64,000 nucleotides of DNA from Scolanthus callimorphus (Eukaryota; Cnidaria; Anthozoa; Actiniaria; Edwardsiidae): the NCBI GenBank assembly GCA_033964015.1, contig CM066915.1, forward strand, positions 7,551,575 to 7,615,574, given 5' to 3'. The position numbers were made by a program, and so were the translations under genes. Under the pieces are notes generated by a model. It was not told where the DNA came from and did not search any database. It was given only the letters and a program-made list of their open reading frames with translations. Of this stretch, positions 10,281 to 21,286 are shown one piece after another (positions within the stretch are counted from its first letter, which is position 1; every line of letters starts with the position of its first letter).

Positions 10281-10720
10281 ATATTACATGTAAATTTTGA
10301 TCATAGAATCATATTAATGATATTCTATTCTGCAATGTAAATTTGTTGCACCTCGAAAAAACTACCCTGGTCCCAGGGTGAAGTTTCCGTGTTTTCGAAC
10401 CAAGTTCAGTCACATTATTATAGTGGTAGTCTGTTTTGCCTCAGTGATTCTAGTCTTGCTCTGTTTCTTTCTGAAACTTCAGCCTGGGGACACTGACTAG
10501 GATTCTCCATTCTATCTACAAGAAACGTCAGTCCTAAAGGTGGAGCTTCAGGGCCTCCTATCATTGGATGACAAATTTGGTGCCTTCGCATTGGCGGCAG
10601 GATTAGTTGTGGAAGGAGACCGTGTTAATCGTCTCCATGTGAATAATACGATTTCGCTGTGGAACTAAATGTATATAATATACATTTCTAATTTATAAGA
10701 GTATTGCATGGCAATTCTGA
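10281..10720. other. 3' flank of the 345-aa gene; nothing recognised
   Basis: I see no poly(A) signal that clearly belongs to the upstream gene, and no second gene or repeat with visible ends. Confidence 0.35.
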
Positions 10721-11059
10721 AAATTTTTCTTTACAGCTGAAATCGTTGCATCGCAACCACCCTCTTTCAAAAAGTCCCACTTTGCAATGCACTTCTGTTC
10801 TGTCAATCAAACGGTTGCTAGGTAATTTCCTCCTAATGTTCCCTCGACTTCCATCGGCTACGACAAAGAAACTCTGCGAAGGGCGGAGCTTGCAGACTGA
10901 AAATCCATAATAAATTGGATCCAAGCTGTATTTTGGCAGTCAATATACATGTTTGAAAGGGTAGATTTCAAGATTGATGTACCAAAGCTGTATTATGAAG
11001 CGGGACACGAATAAACTCGTAACTTGACACAAACTAAACCGGTTCCTTGACAGCACAAA

Positions 11060-11975
11060 AGACACATTTGCAAATTTCGCAGTTAACTTCTTCTATAGAG
11101 AACAAACAGATTTTGCAATTTAGTAACTCAGTGAAAAATAAATTAAATAAAAATAAATTTACCCTATATACAAAGGTCCAATTTCGCAAATAAGTCAAGT
11201 GAGATAACTGCGCTATAGTTGCTTTGAATATAAAGTGTAGAATAATTTTGCAAATAAGTCAAGTGACATAACCGCGAAATTTGTGCTCAACATATAAGAT
11301 GTAGAATAACTTCGCAAATAAGTCAAGTGACATAACTGCGAAATTTATGCTTAACATATACGTGTAGAAAACTTGACTTATTTGCGAAATTATCCTACAA
11401 AATATATATTACGCACCAATTTCGCAGTTATGTCACTTGACTTATTTGCGAAATTATCATACATCATATATTATGTTACGCATCAATTTCGCAGTTATGT
11501 CACTTGACTTATTTGCAAAATTGAACTCCAGTGTCTAGTATATCAAGCATCAATTTCGCATTTAGAGTCACTTGACTTATTTACGAAATTTACCTTTTAT
11601 TCTATATGTAAAGCATCAATTTCGCAGTTATGTCACCTGAATTATTTGCGAAATTATCCTACATCATATATGTTACTCATCAATTTCGCAGTTATGTCAC
11701 TTGAATTATTTGCGAAATTTACATTCTATATGTAATTAGCATGCATCAACTTTGCGGTTGTCACTGTCACTGGACTCATTTGCGAAATTGGACCTCTGTA
11801 TTTAAAGAAAGCATCAACTTTGCAGATATGTCACTGGACTCGTTTGCGAAATTGGACCTCTATATAGTGTCAATCCATTTTACTTATTTCATTCTTTTTA
11901 ACCGAGTAACTAAATTGCGAAATCAGTTCCTTCTCTATAGAATAAGTTAACTACAAAATTTGCAAATATGACTAC
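11060..11975. repeat. Palindromic array of about 85-bp units framed by AATTTCGC
   Basis: About ten units are built around AATTTCGCAGTTATGTCACT plus TGACTTATTTGCGAAATT. Units from about 11185 to 11365 run one way and those from about 11370 to 11870 run the other, so the array is a large palindrome with its centre near 11370. The outermost 130 bp on each side (CAAATTTCGCAGTTAACTTC and its inverted partner) also match. Related ends occur at 24950-25150 and 31980-32200. Confidence 0.85.
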
Positions 11976-12364
11976 ACCCGTACTTTCATATTGCCAGTTT
12001 GCGTACATTTGCCAGTTGTAATAGTAATTTCTCTTCGCTCGCTTCTCGTCGCATTTCGACTCATTTCGGCTTGCTTCGCTCGTAATTAGTGACCATTTGA
12101 AGAGGTCGACTTGTGGCATGTCTAACTGTAATTCGTATGTAATGCTTTCCATCGAAGTCTCGGAAGTCTCTCGGATGGAAGCTCGTAGTTTTGTGCTGTC
12201 AATGAACCTGAGTCACAACTGTGTAAATAGACAAATAGAAACACCGCCATACAGCTCCACGTTATTAGTTTATTGGAAACAGCCAAAGGCCTTTCGAACT
12301 ACGTCCTCCTCAGTGGCCGACACAATATGGTAAATAACAAGCGGCAGCAATTAAAGGCACCGAG

Positions 12365-13005
12365 TTAAGTTGGGATCCCTGTGCGCAAGGCACAGGGATC
12401 CGCCCTGTTAAGACCATAAGGCTCTGCGGTCCCTAGACGGTGGATCCACAGGGTCTCGGACTCTAACATTTGTTCTGGGGAAACTTTACATAAAGCTAAA
12501 AATTTAAATAGATGGTCAAACTCAGGCTCATGCATTTTAGCATGGACGTTGAGTGCAGAGTCTGTCTTGTTTCTGTGCCCTGAGATCCTTCTCCTTAAAG
12601 GTTGTGTGGTGTTCCCTACATATTGCTTATGACAGATGTTACATGTGGCTAGGTAAATAACGCAGCGTGTTGCACATGATGCTGTACAAGCAACACTGAC
12701 CCGACCACCATTGCTGGTGCAAACGAATGAGTTGCTACTCGTAACCATTTTGCAAGCGCGGCAATTGGTAGAGCCGCAAGGGAAGGTACCAGTCCCCTCC
12801 CCTTGGACTAGCGTGGCAAACCGTTTGCGTCTATACAAAAGGTCTTTGAGGTTAGAAGCCCTCCGATTGCAAACCATTACCCTAGCACCTAAGTCGTTCC
12901 AACTACTTGATTTCTCTAAGATAGTTGAACCTTTTCTAGCAAATTCCCTAGTCTCCTCGGCCCCAGGCCCATATGTAACTACCCAAGGCACTATCGTCTG
13001 ACTAT
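12365..13005 (-). pseudogene. Penelope-like element fragment, GIY-YIG endonuclease
   Basis: The minus-strand frame (208 codons) has a cysteine cluster (FPCGSTNCRACKMV, then CTASCATRC) followed by VIYLATCNICHKQYVGNTTQ and PLRRRISGHR. This is the GIY-YIG endonuclease signature with its upstream zinc region as found at the C-terminus of Penelope-like retroelements. The reverse transcriptase that should precede it is missing: homology stops at about 13010, where the inverted-repeat arm begins. It is therefore a 5'-truncated copy. The endonuclease frame itself has no internal stop. Confidence 0.85.
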
Positions 13006-13270
13006 CTTCAACCTTCTTGAGTCACAACTGAGTTTATTCGTGTCCCGAAATCTACCTTTTCAAATGTGTATATTGACTGCCAAAATACAGCTTAGAACCA
13101 ACTTCTAATGGATTTTCGGTCCGCAAGATCCCTCTTCGCAGAGTTTTTTCATCGAACGAGGGAACAGTTTAGCAGTTATCTAGCAACGTTTGAATGACGG
13201 AACGGAAGTGCATTGCAAAAGTGGGACTTTTTTGAAAGAGGGTGGTCACGATGCAACGATTTCAGCTGTA

Positions 13271-13974
13271 AGGTACAACATTCTTTATAAGGACCCTCTT
13301 TGCTTGGCAGGGCGCAAATGATTTAAACTAATTTACTCAAAATATTGAAACATTGAACAAATTTTTATGGATGTTGAACAGACACACTGAGCTGGTTTGA
13401 CTAGAATTTCCATGATTTTAGAGTGGATTTCAGATGACTGTTGTGAGTAATGGATGATCTCAGCTATAAGAGTGGGCGCTCTTCTTAATAATAGCTTGAT
13501 TTACATGGTATCACTTCATTAATTTATATGCTCTTCCAGTGAGCCGTTTCCTATCTACGGTTAACTAATCAACTAACTAAATGATAATAATAACCTAATG
13601 ATATAACCTAATGATAATAATAACCCATTCTCTTTAATAACCTTTTCTAGAATAATAACCTATTGTTCTTTATTCATAATCCCCAAGCAGTGTCCCATAA
13701 CTACCAGCGCACGCTTGTTTAGCAGTTTGTTTGACAAAATGTCCCACATCTGCTGACATGCAGCGCGCGCGTGCGTTATAGCTGGAATCGTCCATTCGCA
13801 CTTGTTTACTCCTATACGTTTCGTTCAGAATTGGTGTTTTAGCTTTGCGTTTGGTTTACGACAGTAATGTGCAATTGGCTTTAGCACAAATTTGTAGTAA
13901 TGAAAATCAGCTTTATATTGATCTTTGTGCTTATTGTTGCGAGTTGCTGACCTCAGTGTCATCTGCGAAAGCAG
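13271..13974. other. No gene recognised; TAATAATAACC microsatellite
   Basis: At 13577-13665 there is an imperfect run of 'aatgataataataacc' units. The remainder shows no frame, TIR or known motif. Confidence 0.4.
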
Positions 13975-14292
13975 GGTTCACACGGTCCTTGAAAGTCCTG
14001 GAATTCTGAAAAAAGCCTGTAATAATAATTAAAAAAAATGAAAAGTCCTTGAATTTAACATTGACTTTGAGGATGATCAGATTCTTGCTTAATTAAATTT
14101 TAATGTCTAGATGTGTTCAGGTGATTCAACACTTTGGCCGTTTGAGTCAGCAAATCAGTAATCAGTAATAAATCTTCTTCAAATTGATATGTTTCTCGTT
14201 TTTTGAGTGCTTGATTTTCTTATTTTAGTCCTGGAAAAGTCCTTGAAAAGTCACGGAATTTCAACGGCGTTTTCTTTTGTGAATCCTAGAAA
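13975..14292. repeat. Dispersed repeat with TCCTTGAAAAGTCCTTG motifs
   Basis: Contains GGTCCTTGAAAGTCCTGGAA near 13994, AAAAGTCCTTGAATTTAAC near 14040 and CCTGGAAAAGTCCTTGAAAA near 14229. The outer sequences AGGGTTCAC and GTGAATCCT are inverted, suggesting a non-autonomous DNA element of about 315 bp. Confidence 0.5.
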
Positions 14293-15776
14293 GTGATCAG
14301 TGATGCTATATGTTACCATAATTCAAGAGAGCCACAACTACGAAGTATAAAATCTCATCATTAGAACTGAGAACCAAGACATATTAAAGGGGCTGTGTCA
14401 CGGTTGTTTCAACAAATTTTATAAAATAAGACCAGTGATCTACATAAACATCTCAGAATCCTACATTATACTATTATTTAGTGTTAAAAAGACAACGGAA
14501 CTGAAACTTGCATTATATAGGCATTCTTACTTAAGATTTTATAGATTTCGCTATCAAATTTCCAAGTTTGAAAACTGTTTCAGCCTGAACAGAAATCAAA
14601 AATGTCATTTCGTAATCCAATTCCATCCGTTCGATAACACACGAAAATACTCCAAATTTGTGCTCATCTAGCAGTTGAAAGGTTGTTTAACAAACCTACA
14701 CGATTAGTAAAAGTCGTGACACTGTCTCTTTACATTTAAAGGATGCATCTCACCCTGTCTATAACGCACTGCTTCCCCGCCATTTTCTATATCAGAGATT
14801 CAGCTCTGGGGGTGAGGGATACTCCCTCGTATACTGTAAAATATGTAATATTTAAGAAATAGAACACATTTCCCCATGTTTCTTATCCTAATGGTAGCAC
14901 GCGTGAAAGGTTGCGAGAACAACAATGAGCCGTGGGAACACGAGCCCGGAGTTTTGTCATAGTTTGGCGTGTGGAAACACACTTCCGGTCAAAGCCATGT
15001 ACCATAGCATTAGGGTAATTGATTTTTCGACCAATCAGAACGCGCGTACTATCGCAGTTATTTTATAAGTTGTGTATGGTATATGGGTATGTCACGCCCT
15101 TTAGGGTATGGTTTTTGGGCTCCTGAGGTCTTCCGTAGGGTATCGTTGATCGCTTGTTTGGTTTCTGATATAGGGTGTGTATTTCAATATGGCGCCCTAC
15201 AAACCAATTTCAACCAAGGTTGTGCCGCACTTAGTGGTAAATACAGTTCATCAACAAAATTCCGCTTTGATCGCGAGCGACTGGACCACCCTGGTGACCT
15301 TTTTAGGTCTGCGGGAAGGGTATACGATTTTAAAGTGTAGGGTATAAAAAACGAGGTTTTTTGGTCTCTGATAGGGTCAAGTTTTGAAGACCTCGGCGAT
15401 ATACCCCTATGATGATTTTTTCGTCGACAATCTACAATGCCCTCGACGTTCTCTCTAATGCGGTATTTTGTAAAATACCTGGTTGCAAAGAGAACTGTAT
15501 TCTGTACATTGAAATGTAACTGTCTACACCTGTTAGATATTTGTAGTGCATTTTTAGAAACCACTGTATGGTACAGCAGAAATATTTTGTTTTCTCCTGG
15601 TTTCAGTTTTTTCAGAATCGTAATAAAATAACAGTACAATCAGGTGTTTAAAACGTTTTTTATGCGTTCAATGACACATTCTTTTTGATTACGGACTTCG
15701 GTGATTCGGACACTGTAATTTTGCTTCCTAATGTTCGGACTTCAACCTTTGTCTAGACTATGTCGAAAAAAAAATA
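14293..15776. other. No gene recognised; probable dispersed repeats
   Basis: The 15000-15420 stretch has short echoes such as 'agggtatggtttttgggc' and 'agggtatcgttgatcg' of the kind seen in repeats. The longest frame (minus, 15184-15639) has no recognisable domain and no ATG-supported structure. I do not call a gene. Confidence 0.4.
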
Positions 15777-16479
15777 AAGTGCATATCACCCCTGAAAAGA
15801 GCGAAATGGGACGAATTCTACGCGTCTCAAGCTTTAAATTGATGTATGATACGTGCGATTTGGATAAAACCCCAGCTCAGTACGTGCAATCAAACGTAGC
15901 CGATTTTGCCATTTTGGTCACCCTTTGGGAAACAGGCCGATAAAGGGATTACCAGGTCGAGCTTAAGGCTGGTTTCCATATAGTCTTATCTGTCGTATCT
16001 GTCTCATCAGTCAACCGTGAAACAAAAGAATAATTCCGATTTCCATTGTTTCACGGTCGACTGATGAGACAGATACGACAGATACGACTATATGGAACCA
16101 GCCTTTACTTGTGACGTGTCCGGAGGTATTGTTTTCAGCTGTCACTCAAATGCAGATTCAGAGAGAATTGAACTACAGTATATTATTTTCCACAGATGCA
16201 CAAGAGAAACTCATTTTGATACGCTTGTCAACATCTATACACGCAAATTATTTTGTATTTTGAATGTTTGAAATGTTTTTTCTCCACTATGGTTTTAACA
16301 ATACCTCTCGCCACGTCATTCGACCCAAGCCCTTTTTAGCGCGGCCTTCTTCGTCGAAGGAAATAACTCAAAAATCTGTAAAATATTCAAATTGAAATTA
16401 AAAACAGTTTTCGGGAAGTTACCTGTAATGTCCTAAACTATTTGTCCCATTTCGCTCTTTTCAGGGGTGATATGCACTT
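15777..16479. mobile_element. 703-bp MITE with TA target duplication
   Basis: The ends are exact inverted repeats for more than 30 bp: AAGTGCATATCACCCCTGAA then AAGAGCGAAATGGGAC on the left, and the reverse complement on the right. TA flanks both ends (15775-15776 and 16480-16481), which fits the Tc1/mariner class. There is no transposase. A second palindromic MITE is nested inside. Confidence 0.85.
15966..16104. mobile_element. 139-bp palindromic MITE with TTA duplication
   Basis: Almost a perfect hairpin: AGGCTGGTTTCCATATAGTC at the left and its reverse complement at the right, with the arms also sharing CTGTCTCATCAGTC. TTA flanks both sides (15963-15965, 16105-16107), the 3-bp TWA pattern of Harbinger-type insertion. 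It sits inside the 15777-16479 element, so it inserted later. Confidence 0.85.
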
Positions 16480-17022
16480 TAACGTTGCCGACGGTCACAG
16501 AGATTCTAATCAAATCAGTTTTAACTGTTTTGACAAAAACAACAGTCAGCAAACAAGTATTAAAATGTCGTATCCAACATGACAGTTGTCAACTGTTTGT
16601 GTTAATTAATAATTAATATACTCGTCCCTTTGAAAACATTTCCTCATTAAAATCTCCGCAAGAAAAGTTATTCGTTTTATAATAAGACAAAAACCAGTCT
16701 ATAACACCATGCCAACAAAAGCGAAAAAGTTCTATACCACTGTTTTCGCGTTTTGAATGAGCAGTTATTGCTTATTAACTTTTCAAATCCCTGGAGGTTT
16801 ATAAGTGCTTTGTTTTACAATCGCTTAGGTGAAAATTAACAATAAGAACAAACAGATGCTGAAATGATTGTTTAAGTACACTGTTTAACACTAGTTTGTG
16901 GCTCGGAATTGCTTCATTTACTTCTACGGTGCTAATGTCGATTAGGTTTGTTGGTTTCTTTAACTAGATCATGTTACCTTAATGTTTCGCCTGACACACA
17001 TGTACGGAGTGTGAAATCAAAG

Positions 17023-18117
17023 ATGTCGAAAATGATCAAAACAAATCCAGGCAAAACGCCGTTTCCAAGGAGCCCGTTGAAATTCAACAGAACTGCTTGT
17101 GTGCAAGACAACATTGAACTTAGAGTCGTAAATGGTAAAACTGCGCCAAATGGGAGAAAAACACCTTCAAACACTAACTCGTTTCCTGCAGTGACAGGGA
17201 AAAGGCGATTGTCGGCAAAACAGAAGGATTCCTCACCGCTTGTACAGGACACTGAACAACAGAACAATGTTGAAAAAACTGCATCAACAAACATCGAAAA
17301 CAACACCAAATCAGGGCAGTTAAGGAAACGAGTTATCGAGTCTCCGCTAGCAAACATGTACTGTACTGGGCAGCGACTTTATACGGTTCCCTCATCTGAA
17401 GGAAGTACAGAAGTCCTCGCGCTAGAAAACAAACATTCTAGTCACAAGAAAGCTGACAAAAGTATGCTGTGTACACGGAGTTTGAATTCCCATCTAAGTG
17501 GTGCCGGGCATTCCATTGCCGTAAATAAGCTTTACACCTCATTAAAAAGGTTAAAGTCTCGTAGAGAAGTTACTCCCGAAGAACAGGCTTCTAAAGATGC
17601 TATTTCTCGATGCAGCAGCTTTCCATTCAACAGCAATAAAGTTTTTGGACAAACAGAAAACGGCGTGACTCACCAATGGTGCGAGGACGAGGAGATTTTT
17701 ATTCTCCTTGGTGGCAGATCAAAGCCTGTTCGCTTTGAAGTGAACCCTACCAGTCTGAACTTGCTAGAAAGTGAGTTTGGTCTTCAACTTAAGTCGAGGA
17801 TACCACAAACGTCTCTGGACGACGAAGATTGTGAACTTTTGAGACAGTTCCGTGAAAAGTACAGACATGGTTTAACGGCGGGGAAGCAAAGTCCATTCAT
17901 GCCTTGGGCTCGCCACGCAATTTTTAAGCCGAATATTGAGAGACGAAAAGAGAGATCAAACTCGATACCTATCGCCACTCATAGGATAGAGGAAGAGGAA
18001 TTCGGACGCAAGTTATCCATACATGTTTATTTACCCAACGTGCTGGTTGGCAAACCCACACCCACACCGACACCGGCGTCTACGCCTGTACCAGAAAATG
18101 ATGATGACAACCCATAA
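17023..18117 (+). CDS. Intronless gene of unknown function, 364 aa
   Basis: Chosen start ATG at 17023 (AAGATGTCGAAAATG); the frame is open further upstream but without an ATG. The N-terminal 120 residues are basic, Asn/Thr/Ser-rich and look disordered, with proline-directed sites TPFPRSPLKF, RKTPSN and VIESPLANMY, the kind of sites CDKs and MAPKs use. The C-terminal half is more ordered: EDEEIFILLGGRSKPVRFEV, then LLESEFGLQLKSRIP and an acidic/charged stretch LDDEDCELLRQFREKY. The end is Thr/Pro-rich (PTPTPTPASTP) then acidic. No domain is recognised. A 365-codon uninterrupted frame with eukaryote-like composition is unlikely by chance. It could be a retrocopy or a genuine single-exon gene. 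Confidence 0.65.
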   Translation: MSKMIKTNPGKTPFPRSPLKFNRTACVQDNIELRVVNGKTAPNGRKTPSNTNSFPAVTGKRRLSAKQKDSSPLVQDTEQQNNVEKTASTNIENNTKSGQLRKRVIESPLANMYCTGQRLYTVPSSEGSTEVLALENKHSSHKKADKSMLCTRSLNSHLSGAGHSIAVNKLYTSLKRLKSRREVTPEEQASKDAISRCSSFPFNSNKVFGQTENGVTHQWCEDEEIFILLGGRSKPVRFEVNPTSLNLLESEFGLQLKSRIPQTSLDDEDCELLRQFREKYRHGLTAGKQSPFMPWARHAIFKPNIERRKERSNSIPIATHRIEEEEFGRKLSIHVYLPNVLVGKPTPTPTPASTPVPENDDDNP

Positions 18118-18159
18118 GTTAGTTAAACTCATTAGAACTAAGATATTTGTTTCTGAATG

Positions 18160-18602
18160 CAGGGGCGGCGGAACACCCAATAAAGTGGGGGTGCCGAAAA
18201 GCCAAAAAATGAAGTGGACACGTAATTTCGTTTTTTTCGTGTTCTTACCTCAAATACATTTTGATGAAAATATTTCACAATGTAATCTTAACCCCTACGT
18301 TCCCCGAGCCTGCATAATGTCAACAGTCAAAAAATGCTATGAAATATCTTTGCTGGGATATATCGTTTATAGCTAGTGCGATTAGAATTGACCGAAGTAG
18401 CTCCTTCTTCGGTTATATTTCAAGACGCAAAGGCTTTAGTGATCTTATTGATGTCTACGCCTTGTGGCAATGAACAAGCAAGTAGATGTTTACTGAGTCG
18501 AATCTGCAGCTATACAGCTTCAAAAAGTGGGGTTGCTCAGCCCCCCCAGTTCAAAATGTGGGGGTGCTCGAACACCCCCTGCCCCCCCGGGTCCGCCGCC
18601 TA
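18160..18602. mobile_element. Non-autonomous element with GGGCGGCGGA ends
   Basis: Left end GGGGCGGCGGAACACCC, right end GGGTCCGCCGCCT. Inside each end is a 'GTGGGGGTGC' block, direct on the left and repeated on the right (18495-18580). It lies just after the stop codon of the 364-aa gene, so it probably forms part of its 3' untranslated region or flank. Confidence 0.6.
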
Positions 18603-18711
18603 TTTAATGACTTTAGGTATTGCTGATTTATAATGTCTACTAACAATTAATGTATAAATTTTTAAAGTAAGGTGTGATTTCGCATGAAAGGAATGGATTG
18701 CTTTTGGTTAA

Positions 18712-19730
18712 TAATAATACTAATAATATATGTTTATTGAGCCACATAGCAGCATTGGCTGAATTGCAGTGGAGGTCAGAGACAATACTGATATTTACAA
18801 TACTTAACAGAATTTGTCTAATTATGAATAACGAACAGTGGCAAAGTTATTGAGTCTATCAGTGCGGCCTCGAAACTTCTGGGCCCTCTGAGGACCTGAC
18901 CGCAGAGAATAACCGTGAGGCACCACGGTGGTATTGGGAATAACGTAACTCAGGGGCTCAATTCCCCTGGCTTTCTCTACGAATTTCGCTGATATAATTG
19001 CACGACGTTCCGTGAGAGGGATAAGCTCTGCACGTCTGAGCCTCTCACTATATTCTAAGGCGGGGCCGTAGATAATTCTAAGCGCTCTTTTTTGTACGGA
19101 CTCAATGATATTTGCTAGATATTCAGGGAGCGCAGCCCATACTGGAGCAGCATATTCCAGAACGGACCGGATCAAGGAGCAATATATGCGAACCAGATCA
19201 GCCGGTTGAGCTCCAGCCTTCTTGAGAACACGGAGCGAGTACAGGCGCTTATTAGCTTTCTTCACGATATAATCTACATGGACATTCCATGACAAATCTG
19301 AGCTGATATGAACACCCAGGAGCTTGTAACTATCTACTTGTTTGACCATTGTGTCTCCTATGAACAAGGCGGGAGGAGAGGCGCACTGATATTCCAGAAA
19401 ATTAACCTGCAGCTCCTTACACTTCTTAGGATTAAGGCGCATGCCACGACTGGACGCGAACTCAACGATGTCATTAACAATAAATTGCAAATAGCTGGGG
19501 CTGCACCTCGGAACCACCTCAAAAATGGTGGTGTCATCGACGTACTTGGACCGGTTTGGCCAGCCAGAAACTAAACGGTTGACCAGGATGGCAAATAGCA
19601 CGGGGGCTAATTTAGTCCCCTGCGGTATGCCTCCTTTGGGAAAGACGGGCGGGGATACTGACCCGGCGATTGCAAAAAAGTTATGATATCGTCCTTTTTT
19701 GCAATCTCGTACCAAGAGACCCGTCATCTT
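18712..19730 (-). pseudogene. 5'-truncated LINE, reverse transcriptase C-terminal half
   Basis: The minus-strand frame 18822-19727 (301 codons) is intact and carries GGIPQGTKLAPVLF and the catalytic YVDDTTIF, then SYKLLGVHISSDLSWNVHVD, SLIRSVLEYAAPVWAALP and a conserved tail. The N-terminal part of the reverse transcriptase and the endonuclease are missing: the copy is cut at about 19730. After the stop, a short 3' untranslated region ends in TAATAATA-type repeats near 18712, a typical LINE tail. A similar tail occurs alone at 37618-37680. This is a normal dead-on-arrival insertion. Confidence 0.9.
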
Positions 19731-19813
19731 TTGCCCAGCGGCTATATTCAGGGCTTTGGGGGAATCGATTATTTATAAACCCAAATTCTGGATTTCCGGT
19801 TTGCAAGGTTGTT

Positions 19814-20030
19814 ATTCTCGAACCCAAAGCTCCCCGGCTCGTCTGCTCGCAGGGGAGGCTCTGGGGAGATCCATTTGAGGGACTTCGCTGATTGGCTGAT
19901 TTTAAACGTTGGGGCATGCGCAGAGGTGTTTCTCTCAGCGGCTCTGTATCAAATCTCGCGCATGCGCCAATGGCTGTCACCAGAGCCTCCCCCGCGAGGT
20001 GACGAGCAGGGGAGCTCTGGGTTCGAGAAT
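19814..20030. mobile_element. MITE, CCCAGAGCTC family (copy 3)
   Basis: Full-length copy: ATTCTCGAACCCAAAGCTCC to GGAGCTCTGGGTTCGAGAAT, with the family's internal blocks 'CAGGGGAGGCTCTGG' and 'CTGATTGGCTGATTTTAA'. Confidence 0.8.
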
Positions 20031-20097
20031 GCAAGGTTGTATGAAAGTTCATGATGTTCTTGATCTACCACGCATGCTCACAAATTGGATTCTCCCC

Positions 20098-20284
20098 ATT
20101 CTCTAACCCAGAGCTCACCGGCTCGTAACCTCGCGGGGCAGATTTAATACAGAGCCGCAGAGAGAAAGACCTTTCAGCGCATGCTCCAACGCTCAAAATC
20201 AGCCAATCAGCGACGGCCTTCAAATGGATGTCCCCAGAGCCTCCCCTGCGAGCAGACGAGCTGGGGAGCTCTGGGTACGAGAAT
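20098..20284. mobile_element. MITE, CCCAGAGCTC family (copy 4)
   Basis: Starts ATTCTCTAACCCAGAGCTCA and ends GGAGCTCTGGGTACGAGAAT. It lacks part of the left inner region relative to copy 3. Confidence 0.8.
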
Positions 20285-20633
20285 GGATTCCCCCCATCCC
20301 GTACCCAGAGCCTGTCATCTGGCTAGCGGCAAGATTCAGAGCCCTGGGGAATCGTAGCCTGCTCATCTTGGATTTAGTGACAAAAATGACAAATCGGGGG
20401 AAGGGGAACACGCGAAAGCAAGCTCGGGTTATTTGACCTAAAAACTACTCTCCAACACCTGCGAGCAGGCTAGGAGAATCAATTGTTTCTTGACCAAACT
20501 TCTGGGTTTTCCGGAGTTGCTCAATTTTGCCATAAACCGTGGCTAGATCGTAGTTCTTAAACTGTTCATTGGTTTTCGGGAATTTTTCTTGCATTTTAGT
20601 AAGTCTGGTGTATTTTAAAGGCGGGCTCGTTAC

Positions 20634-20812
20634 ATTCTCGAACCCAGAGCTCCCCGGCTCTTTTCCTCGCTGGGAATCTCTGGTGACAGCCACTGACGCA
20701 AGCGCGAGATTTAATACGGAGCCGCAGAGAAAAAGATCTTTCAGCGCATGATCCAACGTTCAAAATCAGCGAAGGCCCTGAAATGGCCTCCACCAGAGCC
20801 TCCCGCCCTGCG
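20634..20812. mobile_element. MITE, CCCAGAGCTC family (copy 5, right end lost)
   Basis: Starts ATTCTCGAACCCAGAGCTCC and continues through the family body to 'CCACCAGAGCCTCCCGCCC', after which the right terminal repeat is absent. Confidence 0.75.
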
Positions 20813-21005
20813 AAGTGACTGTTGACTGATTGACATACACATTTCAGAAAAGGTTGTAGCCTGATGGGAGAAAATACGTAATTATGGACACTGGTTTTTA
20901 GGATAAATAGCCACACTGATCACCCAGCTTTCTGCCAAATGATTCTACAATAAAATACTCGGTAGAAATTTTGTTCTGACGTCATTTTATAACACTAGAA
21001 TTTGC

Positions 21006-21234
21006 ATTCTCGTACCCAGAGCTCTGGTGGGGACCATTTGAGGGCCTTCGCTGATTGGCCATTCTCGTACCCAGAGCTGCCCGGCTCGTCTGCTCGCAGG
21101 GGAGGCTCTGGGGACATCCATTTGAGGGCCGTCGATGATTGTCTGAATTTGAGCGTTGGAGTAGCGCTGGAAGGTCTTTCTCTCAGCAGCTCTGTATTAC
21201 ATCTCGCGCATGCGTCAGTGGCTGGTTCGAGAAT
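21006..21234. mobile_element. MITE, CCCAGAGCTC family (copies 6-7, adjacent)
   Basis: A 55-bp left-end stub (21006-21060) is followed directly by another copy starting ATTCTCGTACCCAGAGCTGC at 21061. The second copy ends early at GGTTCGAGAATG, missing the right 'CAGAGCCTCCCC' block. The direct abutment suggests insertion of one copy at the end of another. Confidence 0.7.
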
Positions 21235-21286
21235 GTAGAATTTGGTTCCTTTGTTAGTTTCCCAGTAAAGCCTTTGCGGACTCTAA

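Larger units (their letters stand above)
10722..13270. mobile_element. Large inverted-repeat structure with nested insertions
   Basis: About 300 bp at 10722-11036 recurs inverted at 13008-13270. Shared blocks include CAGCTGAAATCGTTGCATCG, CCACCCTCTTTCAAAAAGTC, a segment ending TTTTGGCAGTCAATATACAT, and GGGACACGAATAAACTCG. Identity is high but with indels. Between the arms lie a palindromic repeat array and a Penelope fragment. This may be one foldback-type element invaded later, or a duplicated segment in inverted orientation; no transposase is present. Confidence 0.65.

Noticed and set aside
15184..15639. 151-codon minus-strand frame
   Set aside because: No ATG-supported start, domain or splice sites; the plus strand shows repeat-like phrases here.
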